Shown here one piece after another: positions 42,601-49,905 of a stretch of 64,000 bases of DNA. Under the pieces are notes generated by a model. It made no database searches, was not told the DNA's origin, and was given only the letters and a program-made list of their open reading frames with translations. Made by a program: the position numbers and the translations under genes. The stretch comes from an uncultured Clostridia bacterium. Its GTDB lineage: Bacteria; Bacillota; Clostridia; Oscillospirales; Acutalibacteraceae. Positions within the stretch are counted from its first letter, which is position 1; the number at the start of each line of letters is the position of its first letter. Location of the stretch: the NCBI GenBank assembly GCA_946187325.1, contig CAMHQC010000001.1, positions 1 to 64,000 of the forward strand, given 5' to 3'.

Positions 42601-43322
42601 CCGAGACTACCGAACCCACCGAGCCCGGTACAACCGAGCCGACACAACCCGTCACAGCCGAACCGACACAGCCCGTCACAACCGCACCGACACAGCCCGT
42701 CACAACCGAGCCGACTCAGCCTCAGACAGAGCCTTTCACAGAGCCCGCGACAACCGAACCCGTAGCTCCCAAACCATCAAACGATATCGGTTATTTCAAC
42801 CTCAGCGGTATCAAGAACAAAACTTACACAGGCAAGGCTATTTCCCAGAAAATTACCTTAGTGGATACGGAAAACAATTACACCCTTGTCCCGAACACCG
42901 ACTACATCGTGACCTACAAGAACAACAAGAAAGTCGGCACGGCTACAGTTATTATTACGGCTGTGGGTGATTATGAGGGCTCGATCATCAAGACCTTCAA
43001 GATTACTAAGGCAAAGAACCCGATTAAGGTTACGCCCGTTACAAAGAGCGTCAAGCTAAAGACTGTAAAGAAAAAATCCGTCACCGTCAAGGGCGCGGTC
43101 AAGGTGACAAAGGCTCAGGGTAAACTCGCTTGCAAAATAACAAGTGCTCCTAAGGCTGTCAAAAAGTACCTCAAAATAAGCTCCAAGGGCGTTATTACAG
43201 TCAAAAAGTGGGCTAAGGCGAAAAAGGGCAGCTACAAAATCAAGGTTAAGATAACCGCCAAGGGCACATCCAACTACAAGTCAAAGTCTGTGACAAAGAC
43301 AATTAAGCTTAAAGTAAAATAA
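39660..43322 (+). CDS. Secreted BspA-like LRR protein with six tandem repeats and Big-like tail
   Basis: 1220 residues from the ATG at 39660 (AAAGGAGG upstream; ORF extends further but the signal peptide starts here). Signal peptide 1-32 (IILAAIMLLSLFTVVPITAS), BspA-type leucine-rich repeats about 75-200 (EIGAYAFDTSEKIKSVELP, KIDDCAFYQCTGLKSITLP), then six repeats of about 120 residues, each opening V-x-F/I-x-x-V-x-x-P-x-x-G and containing a W, YG-K-Y, FAV and NG. A Thr/Glu/Pro linker (about 960-1040) and a Lys-rich Ig/Big-like tail (1040-1220) finish it. No sortase motif or dockerin seen. A surface or secreted adhesin or binding protein is likely. Confidence 0.88.
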   Translation: MKKSLSIILAAIMLLSLFTVVPITASAAVKSGTVGDCDWYYYPGTHSLYIKNGTKIEPDKDGNYPWRTTKWKGFYDEIEEVSIQSGITEIGAYAFDTSEKIKSVELPSTLKKIDDCAFYQCTGLKSITLPEGLEKIGFQAFYRCTSLTSVSIPASVKEIGYHAFNRCTSLTEVELPDGINADIRQGAFSRVGLTSVYIPASEEGLSNFSFGYNWTKDDGYTRVNDFTIITTKGSFAETYAKIQGFKVKYLITNVDFTDVLEPEVGKSVDFTFTASEGFTVSGYNGSNKIDWINVTDDKRVTSGEKFEEGKEYGAYFTITADSNHAFAVKNGASAVAATVNGSKAIPENYTDESPASTIRIRRRFPPVYAPNTISQVAVSNIVEPVVGAHPVSQATIPGNMTLVAMNWMEQGKNNIMKSTDIFEYGKTYYARVFVRADSGYRFAVNSEGKSTVLAAINGQSASVGAAAGYEQYEEIRIYRSFTMPEASGEPIEISSVDFSEVVAPRIGAQAKFTFHSSGGFTVKNDKIDWYCRVDNYNLQSGDTFEEGKKYAAYFEITASEGFKFAVDSQGQTAVTSKVNGNTAETQTMGSYDATQTIRVKYEYAALQPTIVSKVAITDLVEPAAGANPVFTCTAPFGAEVKSIEWNDETNVESVSAKKTFKSGHEYSVEINLKAATGYKFAVDSTNPSQIKTAVTSTVNGKESRSVSWEHLGAEKEITIYYYFGLLIDPDNPTVLTKTQFVIDEPVVGETPSYGAFSYGGIDSTSVSWYNFTDQRYMDIGETYEYGKKYRALVYFTADLGYALATDGSTPTITAKINGNDATVLQVLNWEPSYGAAAMYSFTTPDDPREVISSVAFTGVVEPYVGASPSFTVSGSSGIEYKLDWYNNTDGKIMDESDKFEYGKVYIADVFIKADSSHKFAVDSDGKYTFTATINGKKATVLSYNHYYEAFASSESFTMPDAPTEPSTDTEPTTDTEETQPTETTEPTEPGTTEPTQPVTAEPTQPVTTAPTQPVTTEPTQPQTEPFTEPATTEPVAPKPSNDIGYFNLSGIKNKTYTGKAISQKITLVDTENNYTLVPNTDYIVTYKNNKKVGTATVIITAVGDYEGSIIKTFKITKAKNPIKVTPVTKSVKLKTVKKKSVTVKGAVKVTKAQGKLACKITSAPKAVKKYLKISSKGVITVKKWAKAKKGSYKIKVKITAKGTSNYKSKSVTKTIKLKVK

Positions 43323-43341
43323 TTATAGAATTAATACATGA

Positions 43342-43776
43342 GTGAATACTATTAAAAAACTTATCAAAATCACAGCCGCCGTTATGGCAGTGCTTATGTG
43401 CCGCGCGGTTTTCGCCGCTTGCGGAGGCAACACAGACACCGCTCCAAGCGGAGATAACTTATCCGCGGCGGAGCCTGCCGATACCGACTACCGTTACATC
43501 ACCAATGTTAACTGCGCAAAGGGCACAGGAAAAATCGCTAAGGATCACCGCAACTTCGATGAGTACAGATTATACACTCTCGTTGTCAACTATGAAGGAG
43601 ATTCCGCTTCGAAGAAGGCGGAAAAGCTCGACGCGAGATCGTATATCCGCTACTACGACGCGAACGGCAAGCTCAGGGTATTCTATAATGATTATAAGAA
43701 GAATATGTACTATGGCGGCTGTATGTGCAGCTTCAATCAGGTGAGCTCAATGGCGATACCTACAAACGCCGAATAA
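43342..43776 (+). CDS. Small putative lipoprotein
   Basis: 144 residues from a GTG start at 43342. A hydrophobic leader (ITAAVMAVLMCRAVFA) ends in AACGG, a possible lipobox cysteine, followed by a Ser/Asp-rich spacer and a small domain (RYITNVNCAKGTGKIAKDH, then SYIRYYDANGKLRVFYND). No ribosome site is evident, so the start is uncertain. It follows the large surface protein by 19 bases. Function unknown. Confidence 0.55.
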   Translation: MNTIKKLIKITAAVMAVLMCRAVFAACGGNTDTAPSGDNLSAAEPADTDYRYITNVNCAKGTGKIAKDHRNFDEYRLYTLVVNYEGDSASKKAEKLDARSYIRYYDANGKLRVFYNDYKKNMYYGGCMCSFNQVSSMAIPTNAE

Positions 43777-43966
43777 ACATTCTGATTCTTTATGAGTGTA
43801 AGATATGAAATAAAAATATAGTAAACCATAAATATCTGTTGAGGCTCTTGGAAATCAGATGTTTTACCGGAATCGCCTACCGACTCGACTGAAACAATAA
43901 CTGCTAAAAAGTCGGAAAAGGAAAACCTTTACGGCGATTTGTAAAGATGTGTGATAATAATGAAAC
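43777..43966. other. Gene-poor region, possible coding relic
   Basis: A short frame ending VLPESPTDSTETITAKKSEK then ENLYGDL and a stop (43945) looks like the tail of a lost surface protein; nothing identifies it. Confidence 0.3.
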
Positions 43967-44015
43967 ACAAACGCGGAATCCGAATGAACGGAAACCGCGT
44001 TTGTTTTATTTTCTA
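43967..44015 (+). terminator. Terminator hairpin
   Basis: ACAAACGCGG (43967-43976) and CCGCGTTTGT (43995-44004) followed by TTTATTTTC. Loop sequence resembles the hairpins at 1798 and 30985 (CCGAATxAACGGAA). Confidence 0.8.
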
Positions 44016-44128
44016 TAGGAAATTACCCAAAACTTGTATAATATTCATGCAAATACAGCAGGTAAAGCCGCTGTATGTTTTAACGTTACACATCCTTGCG
44101 CTATCTTCATTCCTCGTTTTTTTGAAAA

Positions 44129-44154
44129 GGGGTCGAACACAATTGTCCGACCCC
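44129..44154. terminator. Hairpin, possibly a minus-strand terminator
   Basis: GGGGTCG (44129-44135) with CGACCCC (44148-44154) and inner ACA/TGT; a long T/A tract on the left side reads as T-rich on the minus strand after the stem. Confidence 0.55.
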
Positions 44155-44471
44155 GTTAAATTATATAGTATGGACTTTCACACTATATTACTTGTCTTTA
44201 CTTGATTCATTATTAACCGCCTGCCTCGTATCTTCCGCAATGTCGGCAAGCGTCGTGGATTTAAGCTTTTCTTCCATATTGTTTTACAACTTTATATAAA
44301 AACAACAAAAATTATAATAATTCTTCTTTAATGTTGAATTTTTTTAGACAATATTATATAATTTAATAGGTTCTTTGTTTTCAATATGAAGATAAAAATA
44401 ATAGCGGCGAACAAAAAAGATACGCTTATGTATTTATTTGTTCGATTTTTAAAAAGAAAAAGCTGTTCGGT
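44155..44471. other. AT-rich intergenic region
   Basis: No convincing gene. A 29-codon minus-strand frame (44188-44277) exists without a ribosome site. The right end is interrupted by the MITE. Confidence 0.35.
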
Positions 44472-44473
44472 TA

Positions 44474-44748
44474 GGGTAACAGAAGCAATCCGAACCACGC
44501 TTTAAACGGAGTAATTTTGACTCTTTACGGCTTGTCGAACGTCAGCAGGCGCCAGCCTGCTAACATTCTCCGCACCGCAAATCGCCTAAAATTTCAACCG
44601 TTTAAAGTCCAAAGGAGTTTTGCCGAGGCAGATTTTCGTCTAGCCGCGGCAAAAGCACAGGAAACCCTGACGGGTTTCCGAGCATTTTAACAAAGGGTAG
44701 GCGGAAATCTGTCCGACAAAACCGAGGTTCAGATTACTTCTGTTACCC
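44474..44748. mobile_element. 275-bp MITE with TA target duplication, copy 1
   Basis: Terminal inverted repeats of about 25 bp (GGGTAACAGAAG... and ...CTTCTGTTACCC), flanked by TA at 44472-44473 and 44749-44750. Same length and, by eye, the same sequence as the copy at 60026-60300. It encodes nothing and has internal hairpins (GCAGGCGCCAGCCTGC, GGAAACCC..GGGTTTCC). TA duplication points to an IS630/Tc1-mariner-type transposase acting in trans. Confidence 0.92.
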
Positions 44749-44816
44749 TACGAGAATACGAACCTTGAACGATACAGCGTTTATGTTATAAAAAGAAACA
44801 GGGGTTTATAGATAAT

Positions 44817-45773
44817 ATGATGTGGCTTGTAATGGTCGTTTTAACAATAATTATGTGGGCCTCAACAGGCTTGTTATACAAGGCGGGTATTCCTAAAGAG
44901 AAAGAGGAACATATATGCTTAAAATACTCCGTCTGTATCGGAATTGTGTTTTTCGCGGTAGCTCTTGTATATCTGATTTCACGAGATGAACCGTTTACAA
45001 TTTTTGAAAGCGCGGTAAGATACTGGCCGATGACGTTATTTGGTATCGTATACGCTATTGTAAATACGGTTTCGTTTAAAGGCTATGTTTATAATGAGGT
45101 GACGGTAGAATCTCCCGTAGAGGGAATAAGCGGCGGAACTTCTACAATACTGCTTATTATAGTTTATCTGGCGCTTGGCAGGGTGGATTCGATTTTCACT
45201 CTTTTAACTCCCGTAAGAACAGCGGGAATGCTCGTTATACTTATAAGTGTTGTGCTGCTTTCGATCGTTCGTAACAAAACAAATCGAAATAAACCGCAGT
45301 ATCAAAAATCAAAATGGCTGGTTCGGGGCTTAGGAACATTAATATTTCCTGTTTTATATTCCATCATTGACGCTCTGGAAACAATCGTAACGGGCGTTTG
45401 CCTTGATACTACCTACGGCTTTTCTATGCCCGAGGGCGACAGTATTATTATTGTCGGAATGGAATACGCTTTATTCGCACTCGGCTTTTGGATTTATATC
45501 TTCTATAAAGAAAAGAAGATGTATAATCCGTTTACCAAGAAAAGCGCTCCGAGAATCCTCGGCGCTCTCGCGGATAATGTCGGGATAGTTTTTTACAGCT
45601 ACGCTATGGCGATAAACTCGGTTTCTACCGATCCGTTGCTCGCCGTTTACCCTGTGTTTGTAATGCTCGGAGGCAGACTCTTTATGAAAGAAAAGGTCAG
45701 CAAATCCCAGTACATCTTACTGCTCGGAATCGTCGCGGGAAGCGTTATGGTAATTGCCGATACCGTATTCTGA
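44817..45773 (+). CDS. DMT/EamA-type membrane transporter
   Basis: 318 residues with about ten hydrophobic helices in two halves, as in the drug/metabolite transporter superfamily: MMWLVMVVLTIIMWASTGLL opens the first half and PRILGALADNVGIVFYSYA plus DPLLAVYPVFVMLGGRLFM the second. A ribosome site is weak. The substrate is unknown. Precedes the MATE/partner-switching operon by 70 bases and may be co-regulated. The MITE copy lies 66 bases upstream and could alter its expression. Confidence 0.83.
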   Translation: MMWLVMVVLTIIMWASTGLLYKAGIPKEKEEHICLKYSVCIGIVFFAVALVYLISRDEPFTIFESAVRYWPMTLFGIVYAIVNTVSFKGYVYNEVTVESPVEGISGGTSTILLIIVYLALGRVDSIFTLLTPVRTAGMLVILISVVLLSIVRNKTNRNKPQYQKSKWLVRGLGTLIFPVLYSIIDALETIVTGVCLDTTYGFSMPEGDSIIIVGMEYALFALGFWIYIFYKEKKMYNPFTKKSAPRILGALADNVGIVFYSYAMAINSVSTDPLLAVYPVFVMLGGRLFMKEKVSKSQYILLLGIVAGSVMVIADTVF

Positions 45774-45842
45774 TTTTGGTTACGTTTGATTAGACATTAA
45801 TTTATTTTATCATTGTATATATAAAAGGGGGATATCTGAATA

Positions 45843-47576
45843 ATGCAAAAAACAGCTATACGTCAGCCGAAGCTGATGTCGAAAAAGTATTTCTCTATGT
45901 TGCTTGGCGGAACGCTTACCATGATGGTAGCGTCTATAATGCTGATGTCTGACTCCGTAATCGCGGGCGCTGTTATCGGTTCAGACGCTGTGGCGGGTAT
46001 CACGCTTGTTACGCCTCTGTATTCGCTTGCCGTTTTCTTCGGCTCGGTAATCTCAATCGGTATTCCGATTTTGTACTCGACCGAAATGGGAAAGTTCAAT
46101 AAAAAGAGAGCGGATCAATCCTTCGGCTTCGGTGTGTTGATGTCTGTTATCGTCGGTGTTCTGATGTTTATTTTGATTACCGTTTTCGGAGAGATGTATC
46201 TTCTCAGTTATTCTCCTACTAAGGCGGTTTTGGAAGAGGCCAACGGATATCTGTTCTGGACGAACTTTACGATTCTTGTTTTGCCGATGCAAATGCTCAT
46301 CGCGAATATGGTCTACAGCGACGGCGATGAAACCGTTTCGACAATCGCTACCGCGGTTCAGGGCTTGGGAAATATCACGCTTTCTATTATCCTGTGTCCT
46401 GTTATGGGTATCCGGGGAATCAGCCTCGCGTCGTTCCTGTTTAACATAGTTTCTATTATGATTTTGTTGCTCCATTTCCTTAAAAAGAGCAATTCGCTTC
46501 GCTGGAATGTGTATTTCTCCTTCGGGATTATGAAGGATGTTATACGCTATAGTATTATCGACTCCAGCTCGTATCTGTTTTTAGCTGTATTTACAGCGGC
46601 GCTGAACGCTTTTATCAGCACTCAGTTCGGACCCGAGTACCTGATTCTCGCTTCGGTTATTACGCTTTGCCGAGAGTTCCAGTTGTTATTCGACGGTATC
46701 GGCGTGGCTGTCGGCCCTATTTTCAGCGTATATGTCGGCGAAAAGAATCACAGCGGACTTCGCTCCAGCTTCTCTTTGGCAAATAAAACCGCTGTAATAG
46801 AGGGTATAATCGTCACTGTAGTTTTGGTGATTATCGCTCCGTTTACGCCCGCGTTTTTGAACGTTACAGACCCGCAGCTCTCGAACTGGGTTGTAATCGG
46901 CGTTATAATAACAGCGCTCAGCTCAACCTTTGTAAGTATTTTGTATCTGCTTACTTCGTATTATCTGGTTATAGAGAAGATTATTCTCGGAGTTGTGGTA
47001 TGCGCGCTGAGAGATGTAATTTTGAGCGTAGGGTTTGCCGTAATTTTCGGTAAAGTTTTCGGAATTACGGGTATGTTTATCGGTATTGCCACGGCGCCCG
47101 CTTGCGCGTACGGACTGATTTTGGTTTATATTTTGGCTCGTTACGGTAAAAAAGACTGTCCGCTTCTTCTTTCCAAAGTCCCCGGCGACGATAACTGCTA
47201 TCTTTTCAATATTTCGGTAGAACCCGATAAGATTATCGGGTTACAAAAAGAAGTTGAAAAGCTGCTTTTGGAAAAAGAAGTTGAAAAGCGTACCGTGGGA
47301 AAAATCAAGCTTCTTGTAGAAGAACTGTATATGCTTATTCGTGAGAAAAACGAAGATAAAACTATTCTCAGCGAGTTCGATATTTTTGTGCATCCGAATG
47401 AAGTCAAAATAATCACCAAGGACGACGGCGTTCTTTTCGATATCTCCGAGGATGACGTAAGCGTTACATCTATCGCGTCCTTCGCTGTTTCGGCTTATAT
47501 GGAAAAGCTCGGAGAGGATAGACACCACCTCACTACTATGAGCTTTAACCGAAGCGCCTTTATTATAAAAACATAA
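45843..47576 (+). CDS. MATE-family transporter fused to a HATPase-like domain
   Basis: 577 residues. Residues 1-445 form a twelve-helix MATE (multidrug and toxin extrusion) transporter (GGTLTMMVASIMLMSDSVIA, GITLVTPLYSLAVFFGSVIS, and so on). Residues about 455-577 are cytosolic: DKIIGLQKEVEKLLLEKEVE, VGKIKLLVEELYMLIREKNE and VKIITKDDGVLFD follow the RsbW/SpoIIAB-like serine kinase fold, with KLLVEELYML at the N-box position, though the canonical Asn is missing. The operon continues with an RsbU-type phosphatase, STAS and RsbW-like proteins, so the fused domain probably ties the transporter to that partner-switching circuit. Confidence 0.85.
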   Translation: MQKTAIRQPKLMSKKYFSMLLGGTLTMMVASIMLMSDSVIAGAVIGSDAVAGITLVTPLYSLAVFFGSVISIGIPILYSTEMGKFNKKRADQSFGFGVLMSVIVGVLMFILITVFGEMYLLSYSPTKAVLEEANGYLFWTNFTILVLPMQMLIANMVYSDGDETVSTIATAVQGLGNITLSIILCPVMGIRGISLASFLFNIVSIMILLLHFLKKSNSLRWNVYFSFGIMKDVIRYSIIDSSSYLFLAVFTAALNAFISTQFGPEYLILASVITLCREFQLLFDGIGVAVGPIFSVYVGEKNHSGLRSSFSLANKTAVIEGIIVTVVLVIIAPFTPAFLNVTDPQLSNWVVIGVIITALSSTFVSILYLLTSYYLVIEKIILGVVVCALRDVILSVGFAVIFGKVFGITGMFIGIATAPACAYGLILVYILARYGKKDCPLLLSKVPGDDNCYLFNISVEPDKIIGLQKEVEKLLLEKEVEKRTVGKIKLLVEELYMLIREKNEDKTILSEFDIFVHPNEVKIITKDDGVLFDISEDDVSVTSIASFAVSAYMEKLGEDRHHLTTMSFNRSAFIIKT

Positions 47577-47599
47577 TAATAATGAAAGGATAACAAACT

Positions 47600-49060
47600 A
47601 TGACTTCACTACTATTGTTCCTTGAACTTCTGTTCGTCGCGGCTGTTTTGATGGGAATTTTGCTTGTCAACAATATTTTCCTTTATAAACAGAAGGTAAC
47701 AGAGCCTATTTCTCTTATGCTGATTTCGGGCATAGTTATGTGCGTATTCGAGATTATGTGGACTGCTGTTGACGGACATCCCGACCTTAGTGCTTTGGCT
47801 TACATCGCGACAAGCGGTTACGCTGTGTCCTTTATTATATTTGCCGCTTTCTTAAATCTGTATCTAATCGGCAGATTTGGAATAAAGATTAAAAGAATAG
47901 TACTCATAATTGTTTACGTGTTGCCTGTAATCGCAAATACTCTTTTATGCGTTACTACTCCCTGGACGCAGCTTATGTTCCATGTGGATAAAAGCGGTAC
48001 GGTTCAGACTATGGAGCTGTTTGATACTGTTTTTCACGCTTTGGTGTATTTATATATATTTTCTCCCTTGGTTATTGCGGTTTATTTTCTTACAATCGGC
48101 AGAAAAAAGAGACCCGAAAAAGGAGAAATACCTGTAAGTCTGTTTGTTTTCAGCGTTATGGCGCCTGTCCTTTACTGGATGGAGCTGTTATTTTTCGATA
48201 GCGGCTCGGCTGCTTTCGAGACCTCGTCGCTGCCTGTCGCGCTGGCGCTGGTGTATCTTGTTACCAACGTAAGTACCCACACTGTTCTAAAAACCCAGGC
48301 TCATGTGGAGGCTGTTGAAACGGATTTAAGAATTGCCGCAAAAATCCAGACAGACGCCCTGCCGCCTGTAGCTCCCGAGTTCGCCGAACGGCTTGATTTA
48401 AATCTCCGAGGAAGTATGAATACCGCTAAGGAAGTCGGCGGAGATTTCTACGACTACTTTCCGATTGACGAAAACCGAATTTGTTTTCTTATAGCCGATG
48501 TATCGGGTAAAGGAACTCCCGCCGCGTTGTTTATGATGACGGCGAAAACTATGATTAAGGACTACGCTCTAACGCGTAACAGCACGTCCGAGATATTTAA
48601 CGAGGTTAACGCGCGGCTTTGCGAGAATAACGAAGCGGGTATGTTTGCGACCGCTTGGATTGGTATTCTCGACACCCGTACAATGATATTACAGTACACT
48701 AACGCGGGGCACAATTATCCTTTATTCCAGCGCCGCGGTAAACCCTGCGAGGAGATTAAGGAAGTTCACGGACTGTTCTTGGCGGGTATGGAGTTTACGG
48801 TTTATAAACAAAACGAGATTCAGCTTGAGCCGGGCGATAAACTGTTGCTGTTTACCGACGGTATCACTGAGGCGCATGATAAAGCAAACGGCCTTTACGG
48901 TACAGAGCGCCTGGAAAATGTAATAAATAATAACGCGGACGCTTCGGGCGAGCAGATGCTTGATTCTATCCTCGAAGATGTAAATGAGTTCGCAAGGGGA
49001 GTTCCCCAGTTTGACGATATGACAATGATAATTCTTTCAATAAAAGATCAGGAGGCATAA
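47600..49060 (+). CDS. Membrane PP2C phosphatase (RsbU/SpoIIE type)
   Basis: 486 residues, AAAGGA upstream. About seven hydrophobic helices in the first 235 residues, then a helix (VEAVETDLRIAAKIQTDALP) and the SpoIIE-type PP2C domain: AKEVGGDFYDYF, CFLIADVSGKGTPAALFM, YTNAGHNYPLF, LLLFTDGITEAHD and QFDDMTMIIL, with metal-binding aspartates kept. It would dephosphorylate the STAS protein encoded two bases downstream. The membrane domain replaces the usual sensor and may respond to an envelope or substrate cue. Confidence 0.9.
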   Translation: MTSLLLFLELLFVAAVLMGILLVNNIFLYKQKVTEPISLMLISGIVMCVFEIMWTAVDGHPDLSALAYIATSGYAVSFIIFAAFLNLYLIGRFGIKIKRIVLIIVYVLPVIANTLLCVTTPWTQLMFHVDKSGTVQTMELFDTVFHALVYLYIFSPLVIAVYFLTIGRKKRPEKGEIPVSLFVFSVMAPVLYWMELLFFDSGSAAFETSSLPVALALVYLVTNVSTHTVLKTQAHVEAVETDLRIAAKIQTDALPPVAPEFAERLDLNLRGSMNTAKEVGGDFYDYFPIDENRICFLIADVSGKGTPAALFMMTAKTMIKDYALTRNSTSEIFNEVNARLCENNEAGMFATAWIGILDTRTMILQYTNAGHNYPLFQRRGKPCEEIKEVHGLFLAGMEFTVYKQNEIQLEPGDKLLLFTDGITEAHDKANGLYGTERLENVINNNADASGEQMLDSILEDVNEFARGVPQFDDMTMIILSIKDQEA

Positions 49061-49062
49061 AA

Positions 49063-49362
49063 ATGAAACTAAACACTGAAAAAAACTCAAACGAAATGAC
49101 TGTAAAACTCTCAGGCGAGCTTAACACATTAACCGCGCCCGAGCTGTCCGCGCTTTTGGATAAAGAGCTTGGCGGCGTGCAAAAGCTGACCTTGGATTTT
49201 GCCGAGTGCGACTATGTGTCGTCCGCGGGACTGCGTGTACTGCTGGCTACATTCAAGCAGCTGAAGGCGTCAGGCGGCTCAATGATACTGTCTAACGTCG
49301 GCGAGAACTTTATGGACGTTTTATCAAACACAGGATTGGACGCTGTGTTTGATATGCAGTAA
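49063..49362 (+). CDS. STAS-domain anti-anti-sigma protein
   Basis: 99 residues, AGGAGG upstream. STAS core with TLDFAECDYVSSAGLRVLLA containing the phosphorylatable serine. Sits between the phosphatase and the RsbW-like kinase, the standard partner-switching set. Confidence 0.92.
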   Translation: MKLNTEKNSNEMTVKLSGELNTLTAPELSALLDKELGGVQKLTLDFAECDYVSSAGLRVLLATFKQLKASGGSMILSNVGENFMDVLSNTGLDAVFDMQ

Positions 49363-49394
49363 GAAAGCCCTCCTTGTGAAAGGAGCGAGAATTT

Positions 49395-49805
49395 ATGGCC
49401 GATGAAAAAGTATTAAGAATTCCCGCTAAGCTTGAGGGTATGGATGAAGTTTTGGACTTTGTCAGCTCACTGGTAGACGCTCACGGCTGTACTCCGCAAG
49501 CCCGCTCACAGTTGCGGATGGCGATGGAGGAGTTATATGTAAATATAGCTCACTATGCTTATCCCGACGGCGAAGGCTGGGCTGAAATTCGAGGCAGTGT
49601 TGAGGACGGAGTGGTAACGTTTACGCTTATTGACGGCGGAACGCCCTTCGATCCTCTGGCAAAGCCCGATCCCGATATCTTACTCTCGGGCGAAGAACGC
49701 CGAATCGGCGGACTTGGAATATATATGGTTAAAAGTATGGTAGACGAGGTGGAATACACCTATCTTGACGGCTGTAACCGATTAACGCTGAAAAAACAGC
49801 TTTGA
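49395..49805 (+). CDS. RsbW-like serine kinase / anti-sigma factor
   Basis: 136 residues, GAAAGGAGCGAG upstream. HATPase_c_2 fold: SQLRMAMEELYVNIAHYAYP (N box with E and N), VTFTLIDGGTPFDPL (D-x-G) and RIGGLGIYMVKSMVDEVEYT (G box). It phosphorylates the STAS partner and normally binds a sigma factor, but no sigma gene is adjacent, so the target may be another protein, for instance the MATE fusion. Confidence 0.92.
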   Translation: MADEKVLRIPAKLEGMDEVLDFVSSLVDAHGCTPQARSQLRMAMEELYVNIAHYAYPDGEGWAEIRGSVEDGVVTFTLIDGGTPFDPLAKPDPDILLSGEERRIGGLGIYMVKSMVDEVEYTYLDGCNRLTLKKQL

Positions 49806-49905
49806 TTTCTAAAATAACAGGCTGAGAACGCCTAAAAAACCGTATAAATCGTATTATCAATAAAGGTATTGCAAATACTTGCGAAAAAAACCATAGGAGG
49901 ACATT

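Noticed and set aside
42540-42770. Short tandem repeats resembling a CRISPR-like or minisatellite array
   Set aside because: They encode the Thr/Glu/Pro linker of the surface protein in frame; unit lengths vary and there are no unique spacers.
44188-44277. 29-codon minus-strand ORF
   Set aside because: No ribosome site and no homology recognised; length is within chance.
44474-44748. MITE as a structured RNA gene
   Set aside because: Inverted ends, TA duplications and a second identical copy inside a gene explain it as a transposable element.
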